Positions 35,435-46,967 of a stretch of DNA of 64,000 nt are shown here, piece after piece (within the stretch, counting starts at the first letter, position 1; the number at the start of each line of letters is the position of its first letter). The DNA is from Malus domestica (taxonomy: Eukaryota > Streptophyta > Magnoliopsida > Rosales > Rosaceae). The stretch is taken from the NCBI RefSeq assembly GCF_042453785.1, contig NC_091667.1:36200001-36264000 (forward strand), read 5' to 3'. The position numbers were made by a program, and so were the translations under genes. A model generated the notes under the pieces. The model was given only the letters and a program-made list of their open reading frames with translations. It had not been told where the DNA came from and made no database searches.

Positions 35435-37309
35435 TTCCCGAGTGAGGGAAACTCCTCGGTTGGGGACTTGCAAGATCCAATCCCTTGAGTAATCACGAAA
35501 CTTCTAAGTACCGAAGTGTGGTCTGATCTTCATCTGCCCTTCTCTGGAAGTACCTTTCCTCCATCCGGGAATGGTGTACTTAGCTGATGTTGACGCACAA
35601 GGTAATGTATCAATTTCACTTGAAGCTTAGTTGTAGTTTCGGGCTTAGTCAAGTGTGATACAAACCCTATAGTAGGAGTCCCCCAAGTCGCCGAGCTAGG
35701 AGATCTGCCGAAAGAGGTGACAGACAAGGTAAGCAGTCAAACTTCCAAGTAAGCAACCCAGGATCAGAGGTTTGACGTCGGCTTCCGGTTGATTGTTCTC
35801 ATTCTCCTTGTCTCTCATTCAACTGCCAGGATAAGGAGAAGCAAATGGATAAGAGATGATATGAGATACTTTTGCTTTTGAAGAAGTAACTTTCCACAGG
35901 CTTATTCTTGAACTGTGCTGGAGGGTTTTCTGGTGCCCTTCAGAGTATAAGGCCGACTCAAAAATTTGAGGGTCAAAACAAGTCCATCAAATCTAGAGTA
36001 CGTTCGACCTTGATGATATGGGATACTTTTGCTGTTGACGGAATAATGAATGTGGTATGGAAAGGTGTCGTGCTGTAGTGATCTGTTTCAGCTCACCGTT
36101 GAACCTTCTGCTTCAATCTTTTGCATGGCAGAAGTGGTGTGCAACCTTTGCATTTAAATGGTCCTTCAGAACATTCCTTCATAGTGACTCATCCACGCTT
36201 GGCAGCTTCAGTGTAAAGAGCCAATATCTGATCAACTGTCATGAGGTATTTGCCGGTGGAATTCGTGACCTTGACAGCAGTTGAGGATGAGTACTCGAGA
36301 GCAATGCTAAGTAAGCAACCAGGCAAAGGCTCCAGGCAGTCAGTTCCAAATTGGAGGTTTGATTTCAGGTTCCGACTGACTGCTCTCTTTCTCCTTGTCC
36401 TGCAGGTGTGGACAATGACAAAGACAAAGACAGGGAGAAAGCATGATATGGGATACTCTTGCTTTTGACCCTGATGATATGAGATACTCTTGTTCTTGGT
36501 GTGGCTTATTTGCTGAGGTATTATCGGGGGGAAATAAAGCTGAGTATTTCGAGAGGTTATGTTGAGGGTGCCTTTTCGAATGTGAGAAAGGGTTGAGCAT
36601 TTTTGCAGGTTTGCCTGTCCGTTGAGGAGGGAGGTCAATGTATATAGGGATTTCCCAATAACAAGTAGTAATGCTATTCCTTTACCCTTCTTGGTCACAG
36701 CAATGTAGTGGGAGCTGCCAGCTTCACGTGTTTTAATTTTGTCAGAGCACTTTGAAAAAGTGGTATGTGGTATCTGGAAAGCTGATATTACGTGTGGAGA
36801 TTACAGACAAGCTTTATCTAAGGAAATCTGGCTCTCGAAGTTCTGAGAGTTGTGCCTCTTCGGTTTTCGAACAAGCAATCCCGTCGAGGATCTGACTCTC
36901 GAGATTCGGAAAGCGGTGCTACTCCGGTTTTTGAGAAAGTAATTATGTTGGGAGTCTTTTCTCGAATGTGAGTAAAGGTTGGACGTTCTTGCCAACCTGT
37001 CTTGCCGCAAAACCCGGAGGTCGACACACATAGGGACTTTCCAGTTGTCAAGCAGTGGTGCTGTTCCTTTACCCTTATGGGTAATAGTAGGGTAGCTGGA
37101 ACTTCGAAATTCTCGTGCCTAAACTTTGTCAGAGATCTTTGACAAAGTTATATGTGGTACCCGAGGAGTTGATGGTGCATATGGAGAGCGGTGATTGAAC
37201 AGTAAGATTCACGTGCTTTCTACTTCACCAGAAATCTTCGACAGATTGCCCGTAATTTCCGCAAAGCTGAGTGTGCATGTGACAGGTGCTGACGAGGCTG
37301 AAAAAGCAG

Positions 37310-37455
37310 GTGCTTCTTCGATTTCTGAGATCGACCCTCGTGGTCTCTGAGCAGCCCAGCTTTTGAGAAAGCATTCGCCTCTTCGATTTCTGAGATCGGC
37401 CCTCGTGGTCTCTGAGCAGCCCAGCTTTTGAGAAAGCAAACGCCTCTTCGATTTC
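37310..37455. repeat. 68-bp tandem repeat in retroelement 3' region
   Basis: CTTCGATTTCTGAGATCG followed by CCTCGTGGTCTCTGAGCAGC is present twice, with a partial third start. It generates Arg/Ser-rich frames on the minus strand that are not genes. Confidence 0.8.
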
Positions 37456-37475
37456 TGAAGCTCCGTCGAGTGCAG

Positions 37476-37485
37476 ATTTTTATAG
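37476..37485 (+). promoter_or_regulatory. TATA-like element of antisense ORF
   Basis: TTTTTATAGAGGC lies about 115 bases upstream of the antisense start codon and is followed by a pyrimidine-rich leader. Position and context fit a plant core promoter; no experimental support. Confidence 0.45.
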
Positions 37486-37591
37486 AGGCTGGCATTAAGT
37501 TCCACAGCACACTTGAATCTCTACCAGTAGAAGCTCATTTCTTGCACTTCTAAGATCTTGATTTGTCTGACCTCTTCCTTCTTCAACACAT

Positions 37592-38272
37592 TTGAAAATG
37601 TCTGGACCCTCCGACCGTCGTTTTGACTTGAACCTTGGAGAAGAGACAGCCACGCCTTCTCCAGACAACATATGGCGCCCATCCTTCATATCCCCTACTG
37701 GTCCTCTTACCGTTGGGGATTCTGTGATGAAGAATGATATGACCGCTGCAGTGGTGGCCAGGAACCTTCTCACTCCCAAAGATAACAGACTACTTTCCAA
37801 ACGGTCTGATGAGTTGGCTGTTAAGGACTCTCTGGCTCTTAGTGTTCAGTGTGCAGGTTCTGTGTCTAATATGGCCCAACGCCTATTTGCTAGAACCCGC
37901 CAAGTTGAATCATTGGCTGCTGAAGTGATGAGTCTCAAACAGGAGATTAGAGGGCTCAAGCATGAGAATAAGCAGTTGCACCGGCTCGCCCATGACTATG
38001 CTACAAACATGAAGAGGAAGCTTGACCAGATGAAGGAATCTGATGGTAAGGTTTTACTTGATCATCAGCGGTTTGTGGGTTTGTTCCAAAGACATTTATT
38101 GCCTTCGTCCTCTGGGGCTGTACCTGGTAATGAAGCTTCAAATGATGAACCTCCAATGCCTCCTCCTTCTGGGGTTTTGTCAAGTACTGAGGCTCCGGAT
38201 AACCACCCTCCGGTGCTTTCTCTTTCTGGGGCTCTACCGACTGCTGAGACTTCCCCTAAGCAACCTTTGTGA
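37592..38272 (+). CDS. Antisense ORF of the retrotransposon (coiled-coil protein)
   Basis: 226 aa, or 224 from the second Met, on the strand opposite to gag-pol and between pol and the 3' LTR. The N-terminus has FDLNLGEE (residues 11-18). Residues 94-150 have the heptad pattern of a coiled coil (VESLAAEVMSLKQEIRGLKH). The C-terminal 60 residues are Pro/Ser-rich with three imperfect SGxLPxxE-type repeats. It has its own TATA-like box upstream and AATAAATAAG 65 bases downstream. Antisense ORFs in this position are described for Tat-type elements; their role is not established. The intact frame beside a broken gag-pol is notable. It is not related to any enzyme I recognise. Confidence 0.7.
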   Translation: MKMSGPSDRRFDLNLGEETATPSPDNIWRPSFISPTGPLTVGDSVMKNDMTAAVVARNLLTPKDNRLLSKRSDELAVKDSLALSVQCAGSVSNMAQRLFARTRQVESLAAEVMSLKQEIRGLKHENKQLHRLAHDYATNMKRKLDQMKESDGKVLLDHQRFVGLFQRHLLPSSSGAVPGNEASNDEPPMPPPSGVLSSTEAPDNHPPVLSLSGALPTAETSPKQPL

Positions 38273-38334
38273 AGGCTCCCTTTTGTTTGTTTATTTTGAC
38301 TCATGTATATGTACATATTTGTGGCTTATCGAAA

Positions 38335-38346
38335 ATATTAATAAAT
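38335..38346 (+). terminator. PolyA-signal-like element after antisense ORF
   Basis: TTAATAAATAAGC about 65 bases after the stop of the antisense ORF, preceded by TGTATATGTACATATTTGTG, a far-upstream-element-like TG-rich stretch. Confidence 0.4.
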
Positions 38347-38779
38347 AAGCTTTGCTTCATTTCAACATATTATGTTAAATACACCAAAGCCTTCTTCATA
38401 AAGTTCTTTGAATTTTTGCTTTTGTTGAAACCTGTATTGTTGAAGCTTTGTGAGTGAAGCATGTAGTTTGAGGTAGTGTTCCCTTAATTTCCCGAGTGAG
38501 GAAAACTTCTCGGTTGGAGACTTGAAAAATCCAAGTCACTGAGTAGTCACGAACTTTTGAGTACCAAGGCGTAGTAGCATATGGTGGGAGTCCCCCAAGT
38601 CTCTAGTCGAGGGAGTTGACGAATGAGGTGTCTTGCTAATAGTCCATGTCGTAAGTACCAAAACTTCATTCTTTTGTTTTCTAAGTGGTAGCCCCGGACG
38701 TTTTCTTCATAGATTTTGTTGATGAAGGTTGCTAGGCCCGAATAAGTGGAATTGCAGAAGGTGTAACCGTTGGTGCATT

Positions 38780-38875
38780 AACATCATAATGGAAGCATCA
38801 CAATGATGGAAGCATCACAATGATGAAAGCATCATAATGATGAAAACACCATAATGATGAAACATCATAATGATG
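38780..38875. repeat. Short tandem repeat CATCATAATGATG
   Basis: About six imperfect 13-17 base units mixing CATCA(T/C)AATGATG with GAAAG or GAAAAC. Each unit is itself an inverted repeat (CATCAT/ATGATG). Confidence 0.75.
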
Positions 38876-38984
38876 TTTCTTTGGTGGAATTGTTTTTCAT
38901 TTCCCCTAACAACCGGAATTGTTTTTCAACATAACACCATCATCTGTAGGTCGAATCACAAAGTTGTCTTCATGAAAGTTGTTC

Positions 38985-39720
38985 GTTAATTCCTTAACTA
39001 CAACATATCCAAATTGGAGAGCCATCGGAGCAGTACAACTCCAGAAATCCAGGTATGATGAGTGACTGTTTATCATTTGTCTGTCAACCCGTCAGATTTG
39101 TTGTGAGCTTTGAAACTCTATTTTCTCTTGCTCAGATCAGCATGCTTTCTTCATTGAAGTTGTTCCTCAGCTTATGAACTACAACATATCCAAATTTGAG
39201 ATCCCTCGGAGCTGTATAACTCAAGAAACTCAGGTATGATGAATGACTGGTTATTATTTTTCTGTCAACCCGTCAGATTTGTTGTGAGCTTCGAAACTCC
39301 ATTTTCTCTTGTTCAGATCGGTATGCTTTCTTCATTGAAGTTGTTCCTCAGCTTGTGAACTACAACATATCCAAATTTGAGATCCCTTGGAGCTGTATAA
39401 CTCAAGAAACTCAGGTATGATGAATGACTGGTTATTATTTTTCTGTCAACCCGTCAGATTTGTTGTGAGCTTCGAAACTCCATTTTCTCTTGTTCAGATC
39501 GGTATGCTTTCTTCATTGAAGTTGTTCCTCAGCTTGTGAACTACAACATATCCAAATTTGAGATCCCTCGGAGCTGTATAACTCAAGAAATTCAGGTATG
39601 ATGAATGACTGGTTATTATTTGTCTGTCAACCCGTCAGATTTGTTGTGAGCTTCGAAACTCCATTTTTTCTTGTTCAGATCGGTATGCTTTCTTCATTGA
39701 AGTTGTTCCTCATCGACTCT
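38985..39720. repeat. About 180-bp tandem array in retroelement
   Basis: Four units with CTACAACATATCC at about 39000, 39180, 39360 and 39540, the middle ones almost identical. Every unit carries CAGGTATGATGA and, some 90 bases later, TTTTCTCTTGTTCAG, so on the plus strand each looks like a small exon followed by a short intron. Non-coding as far as I can see. Confidence 0.85.
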
Positions 39721-40279
39721 TTCATAACATATCAAAAATTCAGGATGAACTAACGGTTAAATATTTCCAGATCTTCGAAACATCACAACAGCTTCGAAAT
39801 CTGCAAGAAGCCGACTATCATGTTTGGAGCTTCAACACTTTAATTTCCGTCGCTCAAACAGAAATGGTTCCTTCTTGAAAGTTGTTCATATGCTCAAGAA
39901 CTATAGGGTGTCCAAAATTCAGCTCCATTGGAGAAGAGCAGAGGTTGCAGAAATTTGATAGATGAAAGGAGGCGGAAGAGGGAGAGAGAGAAAAAGTCTC
40001 TTGGGTTGGATTTCTATTTTGGGGCAGATTCCAATTTTTGTAGCACCTTCATTATTGATGAATTGCTTGTACTTTTGTCCATTATGAAATTTGGGACTTT
40101 GGCTTGTTGTTGGATCTATTATAATATGTTTGGGAACATATATAAGTGAATAAATAAGAAGGAAAATTTTGGGCCCTTATGGGTGTAAAACAAAAAATGT
40201 TTATGTTTACCCAAGTGTTTGTGTACAAGTTCAAGGGCATCTTGGGTTTTGTGAACAAAATTTGTTTATTTGGAGCAAG

Positions 40280-40628
40280 GTTTTGTGTTGAAGCTTTGTA
40301 GGTGAAGCTTTGGTGTTGAAGCTTTGTGAGTGAAGCTTTGGAGGTGAAGCTTTTCGGGTGAAGCTTGTTGGGTGAAGCTTTTTAGGTGAAGCTTTGTGGG
40401 TGAAGCTTTTTAGGTGAAGCTTTTCGGGTGAAGCTTTTTGGGTGAAGCTTTTTAGGTGAAGCTTTTCGGGTGAAGCTTTTTGGGTGAAGCTTTTTTAGGT
40501 GAAGCTTTGATGGTGAAGCTTTTTGGGTGAAGCTTTGATGGTGAAGCTTTTTGGGTGAAGCTTTTTAGGTGAAGCTTTGTGGGTGAAGCTTTGGAGGTGA
40601 AGCTTTTCGGGTGAAGCTTTTTGGATGA

Positions 40629-40632
<4 letters not shown>
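40280..40632. repeat. Minisatellite GTGAAGCTTTTNGG
   Basis: About twenty units of 16-19 bases around GGTGAAGCTTT, each holding an AAGCTT palindrome, followed by a run of T. It lies just beyond the end of pol. Confidence 0.9.

Positions 40633-40672
<40 letters not shown>
40628..40672. repeat. Poly-T tract
   Basis: More than 40 T in a row; on the element's sense strand it is a poly-A run at the 3' side of pol. Confidence 0.95.
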
Positions 40673-40883
40673 GCGCTTGACACGGTCTTCATTTGCTTGT
40701 TTTGTAGTGACTGTGGAAGACAGATTGCTTTCTGATTGAGAAGGGTTCCGGCATCGCTTGCTATGAATGTAAAAGAGTGAGGGCTGAGTTGGCTAAATTA
40801 CCTCTTTATTGAATTCATTGCCAAATGGCCTTCATTACATAGGATGCCGAACGGCTATAGCTCAACACTTGTACATCGTGAGT

Positions 40884-42947
40884 CTATTTGTAGTAGTACT
40901 TCAAGTGATCAGCGTTCCATGGATGGCCAAGGGTCTTGCCATCGGAGCTTCTAAGTGTGTAAGAGCCAGGGCGACTGATGCCAATGACTTCATACGGTCC
41001 ATCCCAGTTTGGACTAAGTGTGCCTTCACTCGGGACTCTGTCGCAGAGTAATCTTTTCTTTAAGACCCAGTCTCCTATTTTGAAAGAACGAGGCTTGACC
41101 CTAGAGTCATAATAGTTGGAGATGCGCTGCTTGTAGGCGACATTCCTCAAGTGAGCTTGGTTTCTGTGTTCCTCGACTAAATCCAAGTTGAGGGTGAGTT
41201 GTTTGTCATTTTCACTTTGAATGTAGTTCTGGACTCGGAATGTTGCTTGCTCGAGCTCAACAGGGACAACCGCCTCTGTGCCAAAGGCAAGTGAGAATGG
41301 AGTTTCTCCTGTTGAAGTCCGATATGAAGTGCGATATGACCAAAGAACTTGGGGTACAAATTCTGGCCAACAGCCTTTAGCTTTGTCCAAGCTGGTTTTC
41401 AAAGTGCGCTTGATTATTTTGTTGATGGCCTCAACTTGTCCATTAGACTGGGGATGAGCTGGAGAGGCAAAGCATAAGTTGATGTTGAACTTAGAGCAGA
41501 ACAACCTGAACTTCTTGTTGTCAAACTGTCGCCCATTGTCAGTGACTATCGCATTGGGAATGCCGAATCTACAAAGGATGTTCTTCCACACGAAGTCTTC
41601 TATCTTTGCCTCAGTAATGGTTGCCAAGGGTTCTACTTCGGCCCACTTTGTGAAGTAGTCCACTGCAACGACTGCGTAACAGACTTTGCCCTTCCCTGCC
41701 GGCATTGGGCCGATCAAATCAAGTCCCCACTGGGCGAAGGGCCAAGGGCTGATCATAGGAGTAAGAGGCTCTGGAGGGGAATGAGGAATAGCCGCATATC
41801 GTTGACATTTGTCACATGAGCGGGATACTTTGATGGCATCCTGGTGGAGTGTTGGCCAGTAATATCCTTGGCGAAAAGTCTTGTGTGCTAGGGACCGAGA
41901 TCCAGCATGATCTCCACAGACTCCCTCATGTATTTCCCGAAGGACGATTTCCGCCTCGGCAGGCGTAAGACACCTTAAGTATGGCAGGCTAAAACCTCGC
42001 TTATAGAGTTGATCATTGATGATCAGGTAGCGGGTAGACTTGTATCGAATTTGCTTAGCCTGGACTTTATCATTTGGGAGGGTGCCATGAGCAAGGAAAT
42101 TATAGATCGGGGTGATCCAACTATCCCCCCGTTGTAAGTTGCATACTTCTGCGGCCATGGTGCTTGGTGTTGCCAACAGTTCGACATGAATTTTTCTTCC
42201 AATCTTGTCTTCCACAGCTGAGGCGAGGCGAGCCAGGGCGTCTGCATGACTGTTTGCCGCTCGAGGAACTTGGGTGATCTGGTAGTGGAAGTGCTTGAGC
42301 AAAAGTTGTGTTTGCGCAAGATATGCTGCCATGGAGCTGTCCTTAGCATCAAAGTTGTTGGTAACCTGGTTGACCACTAATTGGGAGTCACTGAAAATAT
42401 CAATTTGTTTAACCCCGAGGTGTTTGGCCAAACGTAATCCTGCTAGAAGGGCTTCATACTCGGCCTCATTGTTTGATGCCTTGAATTTGAAACGAAGAGC
42501 ATACTCCATTGCTACTTTGTCGGGCGTAGTCAAGACTAGTCCCGCTCCACAGCCCTGTTGGTTGGATGAGCCATCAACATACAGACTCCATGCTGAGGTC
42601 GTTGATTCTACTTTCTGAGCTTCCGATGGTAATGAAGCTACTGCTTTAGGTGTAGAAGCAATGTCAACAGGATATGTGAAGTCGGCGATGAAATCTGCTA
42701 CGCTATTGCCCTTCTCAGCTGGCTTTGGTTGGTAGGAGATATCAAACTCAATTATCCTCAGGACTTTGGAGTATCTGTCGAAGAGGATAATTGGTAAGCA
42801 CGATGATGGAGTGCGCTTGGAAGTAAGGGCGGAGTTTTCGAGCAGACATGACCAATGCCAGAGCCAATTTCTCAATGTTAGAGTACCGTGTCTCCGCATC
42901 TTGTAAGGCTTTGCTAGCGTAGTAGACAGGTCGCTCAATATTCCCAT
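40884..42947 (-). pseudogene. Retrotransposon pol, RNase H and integrase part
   Basis: 687-codon open frame; the first 65 or so codons are out of frame with the homologous reading. RNase H follows (YVDGSSNQQGCGAG near residue 125), then the integrase zinc motif (HEGVCGDH..CDKCQRY), the integrase core with GLDLIGPM, TDNGRQFDN and QSNGQVEAINK, and a C-terminal HLKYYYK end. The enzyme would remove RNA from the hybrid and insert the DNA copy. It overlaps the upstream ORF by 200 bases in another frame. Homology moves from one frame to the other near 42765, which I read as a small deletion in the RT-RNase H connection. Expression would need a frameshift. Confidence 0.85.
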
Positions 42948-45900
42948 CCTTTCGAATGAGAACGGAACTTACGGATGAAGCTGATACCGATAGGTAGATA
43001 ATGAGAATGTCTCCTACCTCGGGCTTGGAGAGTAGAGGGGCTTTACTCATGTACTCCTTGAGGTTTTTGAATGCCTCAGCACATTCATCAGTCCATGTAA
43101 TGTACTTCCTACTTCCCTTAAGTGCTTTAAAAAAGGGAGCACATTTGTCTGTGGCCTTAGAAATGAACCTGGTTAAGGCTGCCACCTTGCCAGTAAGGCT
43201 CTGGATGTCCTTTGAAGTTACCGGTTCCTTCATGTCGAGGATTGCTTTGATCTTCTCGGGATTAGCTTCAATGCCTCGTTGGCTAATCATGAAACCTAAG
43301 AATTTGCCAGAGCCTACGCCGAAGGCACATTTGTTGGGGTTTAACCTCATTCGATACCTCTTCAAAATAGTGAAAGTTTCATATAGGTTGGTGATGTGTT
43401 GGTCAGCATGTTTGCTCTTGACTAACATATCATCAACGTAAACTTCCATGCTCTTCCCAATCTGCTCGGCGAACATTGAGTTGACTAGTCTCTGATAAGT
43501 CGCTCCTGCATTCTTTAGGCCGAAAGGCATGACTTTGTAGCAGTATAGTCCTCTGTCAGTAGTGAAGGCTGTGTGTTCTTGATCCGAAGGGTTTATGAGG
43601 ATTTGGTTGTATCCTGAGTAAGCATCCATGAAGCTCAGGAGTTCACACCCGGCCGTAGAGTCTATAAGTCTGTCAATAAGAGGAAGAGGGAAGCTATCTT
43701 TCGGACACCCTTTGTTTAGGTCGGTGTAGTCAACACACATTCTCCACAAGACCTTTTGAAGCAAAAGACTTTCTTTGGTCGGATTTTTCTTAACAAGGAC
43801 CACATTTGCTACCCATGTCGGGTAATTGACTTCGCGGACAAAGCCTATGCCTTTGAGTTTTTCAACTTCTGCTTTCATTGCCTCGTATCGTTCAGCGTCA
43901 TAAGATCTTCGCTTCTGTCTCACCGGCTTGATCTTGGGGTCAATACTCAAACGATGACAGATGACATCGGGAGAGATGCCTGGCATGTCCTCGTATGACC
44001 AGGCGAAGACTTCAGTGTTCTCTTTCAAAAAAGATATCAATGCTAACCGAAGGGGTGGTGACAATGTGGTGCCAATCTTCACCATGCGATCTGGATAATC
44101 TCTTGAGATAGGTACCTTCTCCAACTCTTCAGCAGGTTGGGCTTGCTGGGTGAAAGAGTCATCTCGAGGATCATCGGGTTGATTGTTGCTATCAGGAAGA
44201 TCCAAGTTCGCTTCATCTAGGCTGGTCTTTGTGACTTGGTCATGTACAGACAGGGTTTCCTTGGGTCCGGGCAAGTGTTGTTGCTTAACTGAAGTGTTGT
44301 AACATGATCGTGCACTAAGCTGATCTCCTCTGATGTAGCCGTTGCCATGGGGGGTTGGAAATTTCATCAACAGCATATGCGTGGATACCATAGCCTTGAG
44401 ATCGTTGATGCCTGTGCGCCCAAAGATGACATTGTATGCCGTTGGGCAGTCAACCACTAGGAAGTTAGTGGTAATGGTAGCTGTGTAAGGGCCTGTACCA
44501 ATAGTAAAGGGTAAATGTATGCTCCCTAAGGGTTGCACGATATCACCGGAGAAGCTTATCAGAGGAGAAATCGAGCGATCGAGCAAGTGTTCAGCTACAC
44601 TGAGTGCCCTGAAAGCTTCGGCAAACATGATATTGACCGAAGCCCCTGTGTCTACGAGGATTCGTCGAACATCAAAGTTGGCTATGTGAGCCTCCACGAT
44701 CAATGGGTCGTTATGAGGGTAGATGATGCCTCTTTCTTCCTCAGGGTAGAAACATATCGGATCCCAGTTAGGCTTTTGATACTTCCCTCCCCTGATGTCT
44801 TCCACGTGAAACACTTGGTGACCAGGCCTCAGAATTCGTTCACTGTTTTTCATGGCCCTATTGGAAGATTCAGATATGGGTGTGCCGCCGCTTATGGAAT
44901 ATATGACATTCACCTGGCGTTGGTTACGGTTATCCCTTTGAGGGTGAAGGAGGAATTGATCAATTTTTCCTTCTCGTGCCAAAGCTTCAATACGATCACG
45001 GAGGATGATACATTTCTCGCTATCATGGCTGTTATGCTCATGGTAGCAACAAAACATGCCCGCGTTATTCGGGGGCGTGTAATCTGGGTGCCTCGGCTTT
45101 GGCTTTGGTATCAGGTGAGCTATGCTGGGGTAAATGGCCGCGCATGTGGCATTCAAGGGCGTGTATGTCTCATACCTTGGGGTAGGGGGTATCTTGACGC
45201 GGGTTTGACCCACTGCATTGACTGCCTGGGGGCGAGCGTTATTGTGGCGATACCCTTGGTTATCGGGATAGTGTCCCTTACTCTTTTTACTGAAATGAGA
45301 GTGGTGAGGATGGAAATCCTTCCTCTTGCCTTGAAATTGATATGTCTGTTGATTCGGCGAAGCATTATGCAAGGCATGGGGAGGTGCCACTGCTGTTTGG
45401 AAAGTCGAGGTCTTCTCATTTAGGTGAGTCTGGCTTCTACCTCCCACTTGTTGATAAATGATGGTTGTAGGGGGTTTCTCCTGATATGTCTTTGCCTCGG
45501 CGGAGGCATGGTTATAAGCCTGCGCCATCACCTCAGAGTAAGTCTTCCAAGTATTGGCATTGATCATGTATTTAAAGAAACAATCACGTAGGCCTGCCGT
45601 GAAGGCTTTGAGGGCAGTCTTGTCGTCTGCCTCGGCACACCGGGAGTATTCATGGCTGAAGCGGCCAGCATACATACGTAATGACTCGTCTGGCTTCTGG
45701 CGGATAGTGTACAGGTCATCTGCAGAGTGCAAGCGATCGGTTTGGAAAATGTGTTGGGAAACAAATAGTTTCCTCAATTCCTCAAATGAGTCTACCGTCT
45801 CAGGTGTAAGACGACAATACCAATTTAGAGCTCCGCCAGAGAGGGTGGAGGGGAAGAGAAGACATCGCTCTTCGTCGGTGTGCATCCGGTATGCCATGGT

Positions 45901-46341
45901 GGACTCAAAGAGGTTAAGGTGCTCAATCGGGTCCTCTTTTCCAGTATAAAGTTGCAAGCCAAGCTTTTGCTTTGTCTTTGCTTGAAGGGGGGTGTTGAGG
46001 ATCCTCCTTGTAAGAGGGCCAGGCCTGGGTTGGTTCCAGTCAGGTATTTCAGCCTGACGTTCAGCCTTCAACTTGTTTACTTCCTCAATAAGTTGTAGGA
46101 CAAGGGGGTCCTGAGCGGAGTTATGTGCCACTGGAGCTTTCTTTCGTAAATCTCCATCTCCTCTTGGAATTAGGAAGGTTTGATCAAGGGCATGTGATTT
46201 TTCCCTGGACTCGTTGTACTGGCTTCCAGGGTATGTCTGTCGGAACACCTCTGAGTCCCCTGTACCCTCATGTCTCTCTAGGACTTGTTGCCCCTTCCCC
46301 AAATTAGTGGCCGGCTCGGGCCGTGGCAGGGGACCGAGTCT
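42748..46341 (-). pseudogene. Retrotransposon gag, protease and reverse transcriptase part
   Basis: Open reading of 1184 aa from the first Met at 46302; the frame is open from 46341. Gag domain at residues 112-240 (LNWYCRLTPE), a CCHC-like CCYHEHNSHDSEKC at 418-431, aspartic protease DTGAS at 551-555, and reverse transcriptase with MDAYSGYNQ and the catalytic YVDD at 955-958. RNase H starts near the end and is cut off by the frame change. A short insertion-like stretch (ESLLLQKVL) precedes WRMCVDY, unusual to my eye. The true gag start is probably 46860, in the same frame, but a TAG at 46344-46342 separates them. Confidence 0.9.
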
Positions 46342-46860
46342 CTAAGAAATCCTTGGGTCATTGATCTTTGAGCTTATATGGATGGAATTCTCTCGACGTT
46401 GCTTCAGGAAATCCCGACAATCGCGAAAGACGGCTTTCGATCCTTCTGCCCCTTCAGCAAAGAGGTGTCTCCCTCCACTTCTCATGGTTCGGGTCGAAGC
46501 AACTGGGTTAAGAGAAGCCTCATGTTGATTATCAAGTCGAGGGGTAATCTGTTCCCTATCAGGGATATCTATGTCGAATGCATGTGACCCTCCATGTTGG
46601 AGGGCACCCAGTTGATGGTTGACTTCCACGGGGGCAACAAGCTCGCGTGTCTGAGCTTGCCTAGCTTCGTGGAGTGTCTCGAAGAGCTTCTCATATTGCT
46701 CCTGGAGGACCTCATTCCTCATTGCTATCTTGTTGTTCTGAGCTTCCAACTCATCGACTTTAGCTTGAAGAAGAACTCGTTTTCCTTCCTTCTTTCGTTG
46801 TTTCGCACTATGTGCAAGGGGGGTGTCATTCTGTGTGCTGTGGCTTCCTTCGCTTCCCAT
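46342..46860 (-). pseudogene. N-terminal gag segment, ended by in-frame TAG
   Basis: Starts MGSEGSHSTQND at 46860, has a coiled-coil-like stretch (LQAKVDELEAQNNKIAMRNE) and ends at TAG 46344-46342. The next frame on the same strand and in the same phase continues straight into the main gag-pol ORF, so a single nonsense codon splits gag. Readthrough is possible but there is no direct evidence for it. An upstream Met at 47091 lies inside the LTR and is not a plausible start. Confidence 0.75.
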
Positions 46861-46956
46861 GTTGGAGAGGGATGCCTGGTCAAAAGAAAGTGTACGAATG
46901 ATAGAAACCAGCTTGACACAGCTGAAGAGAGTAGGAATAAGTGTCGTTTCCCACAG

Positions 46957-46965
46957 ACGGCGCCA
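46957..46965 (-). promoter_or_regulatory. Primer-binding site (Asp-tRNA type)
   Basis: On the minus strand TGGCGCCGT begins two bases after the 5' LTR and continues CTGTGGGAA. The first nine bases complement the 3' end of plant tRNA-Asp (established tRNA sequence knowledge). Confidence 0.75.
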
Positions 46966-46967
46966 AA

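Noticed and set aside
37209-37510. Minus-strand 96- and 98-aa frames
   Set aside because: Translations of the 68-bp tandem repeat in the retroelement 3' region, without start context or domain.
38985-39720. CRISPR-like or satellite array
   Set aside because: Regular spacing, but the whole 180-bp unit repeats with no unique spacers, and it lies inside a plant retroelement.
42010-42352. Additional frames within pol
   Set aside because: Shadow frames of the RNase H/integrase coding region.
44533-45423. 296-aa plus-strand frame
   Set aside because: Complement of the gag-protease coding region; no independent promoter or domain.
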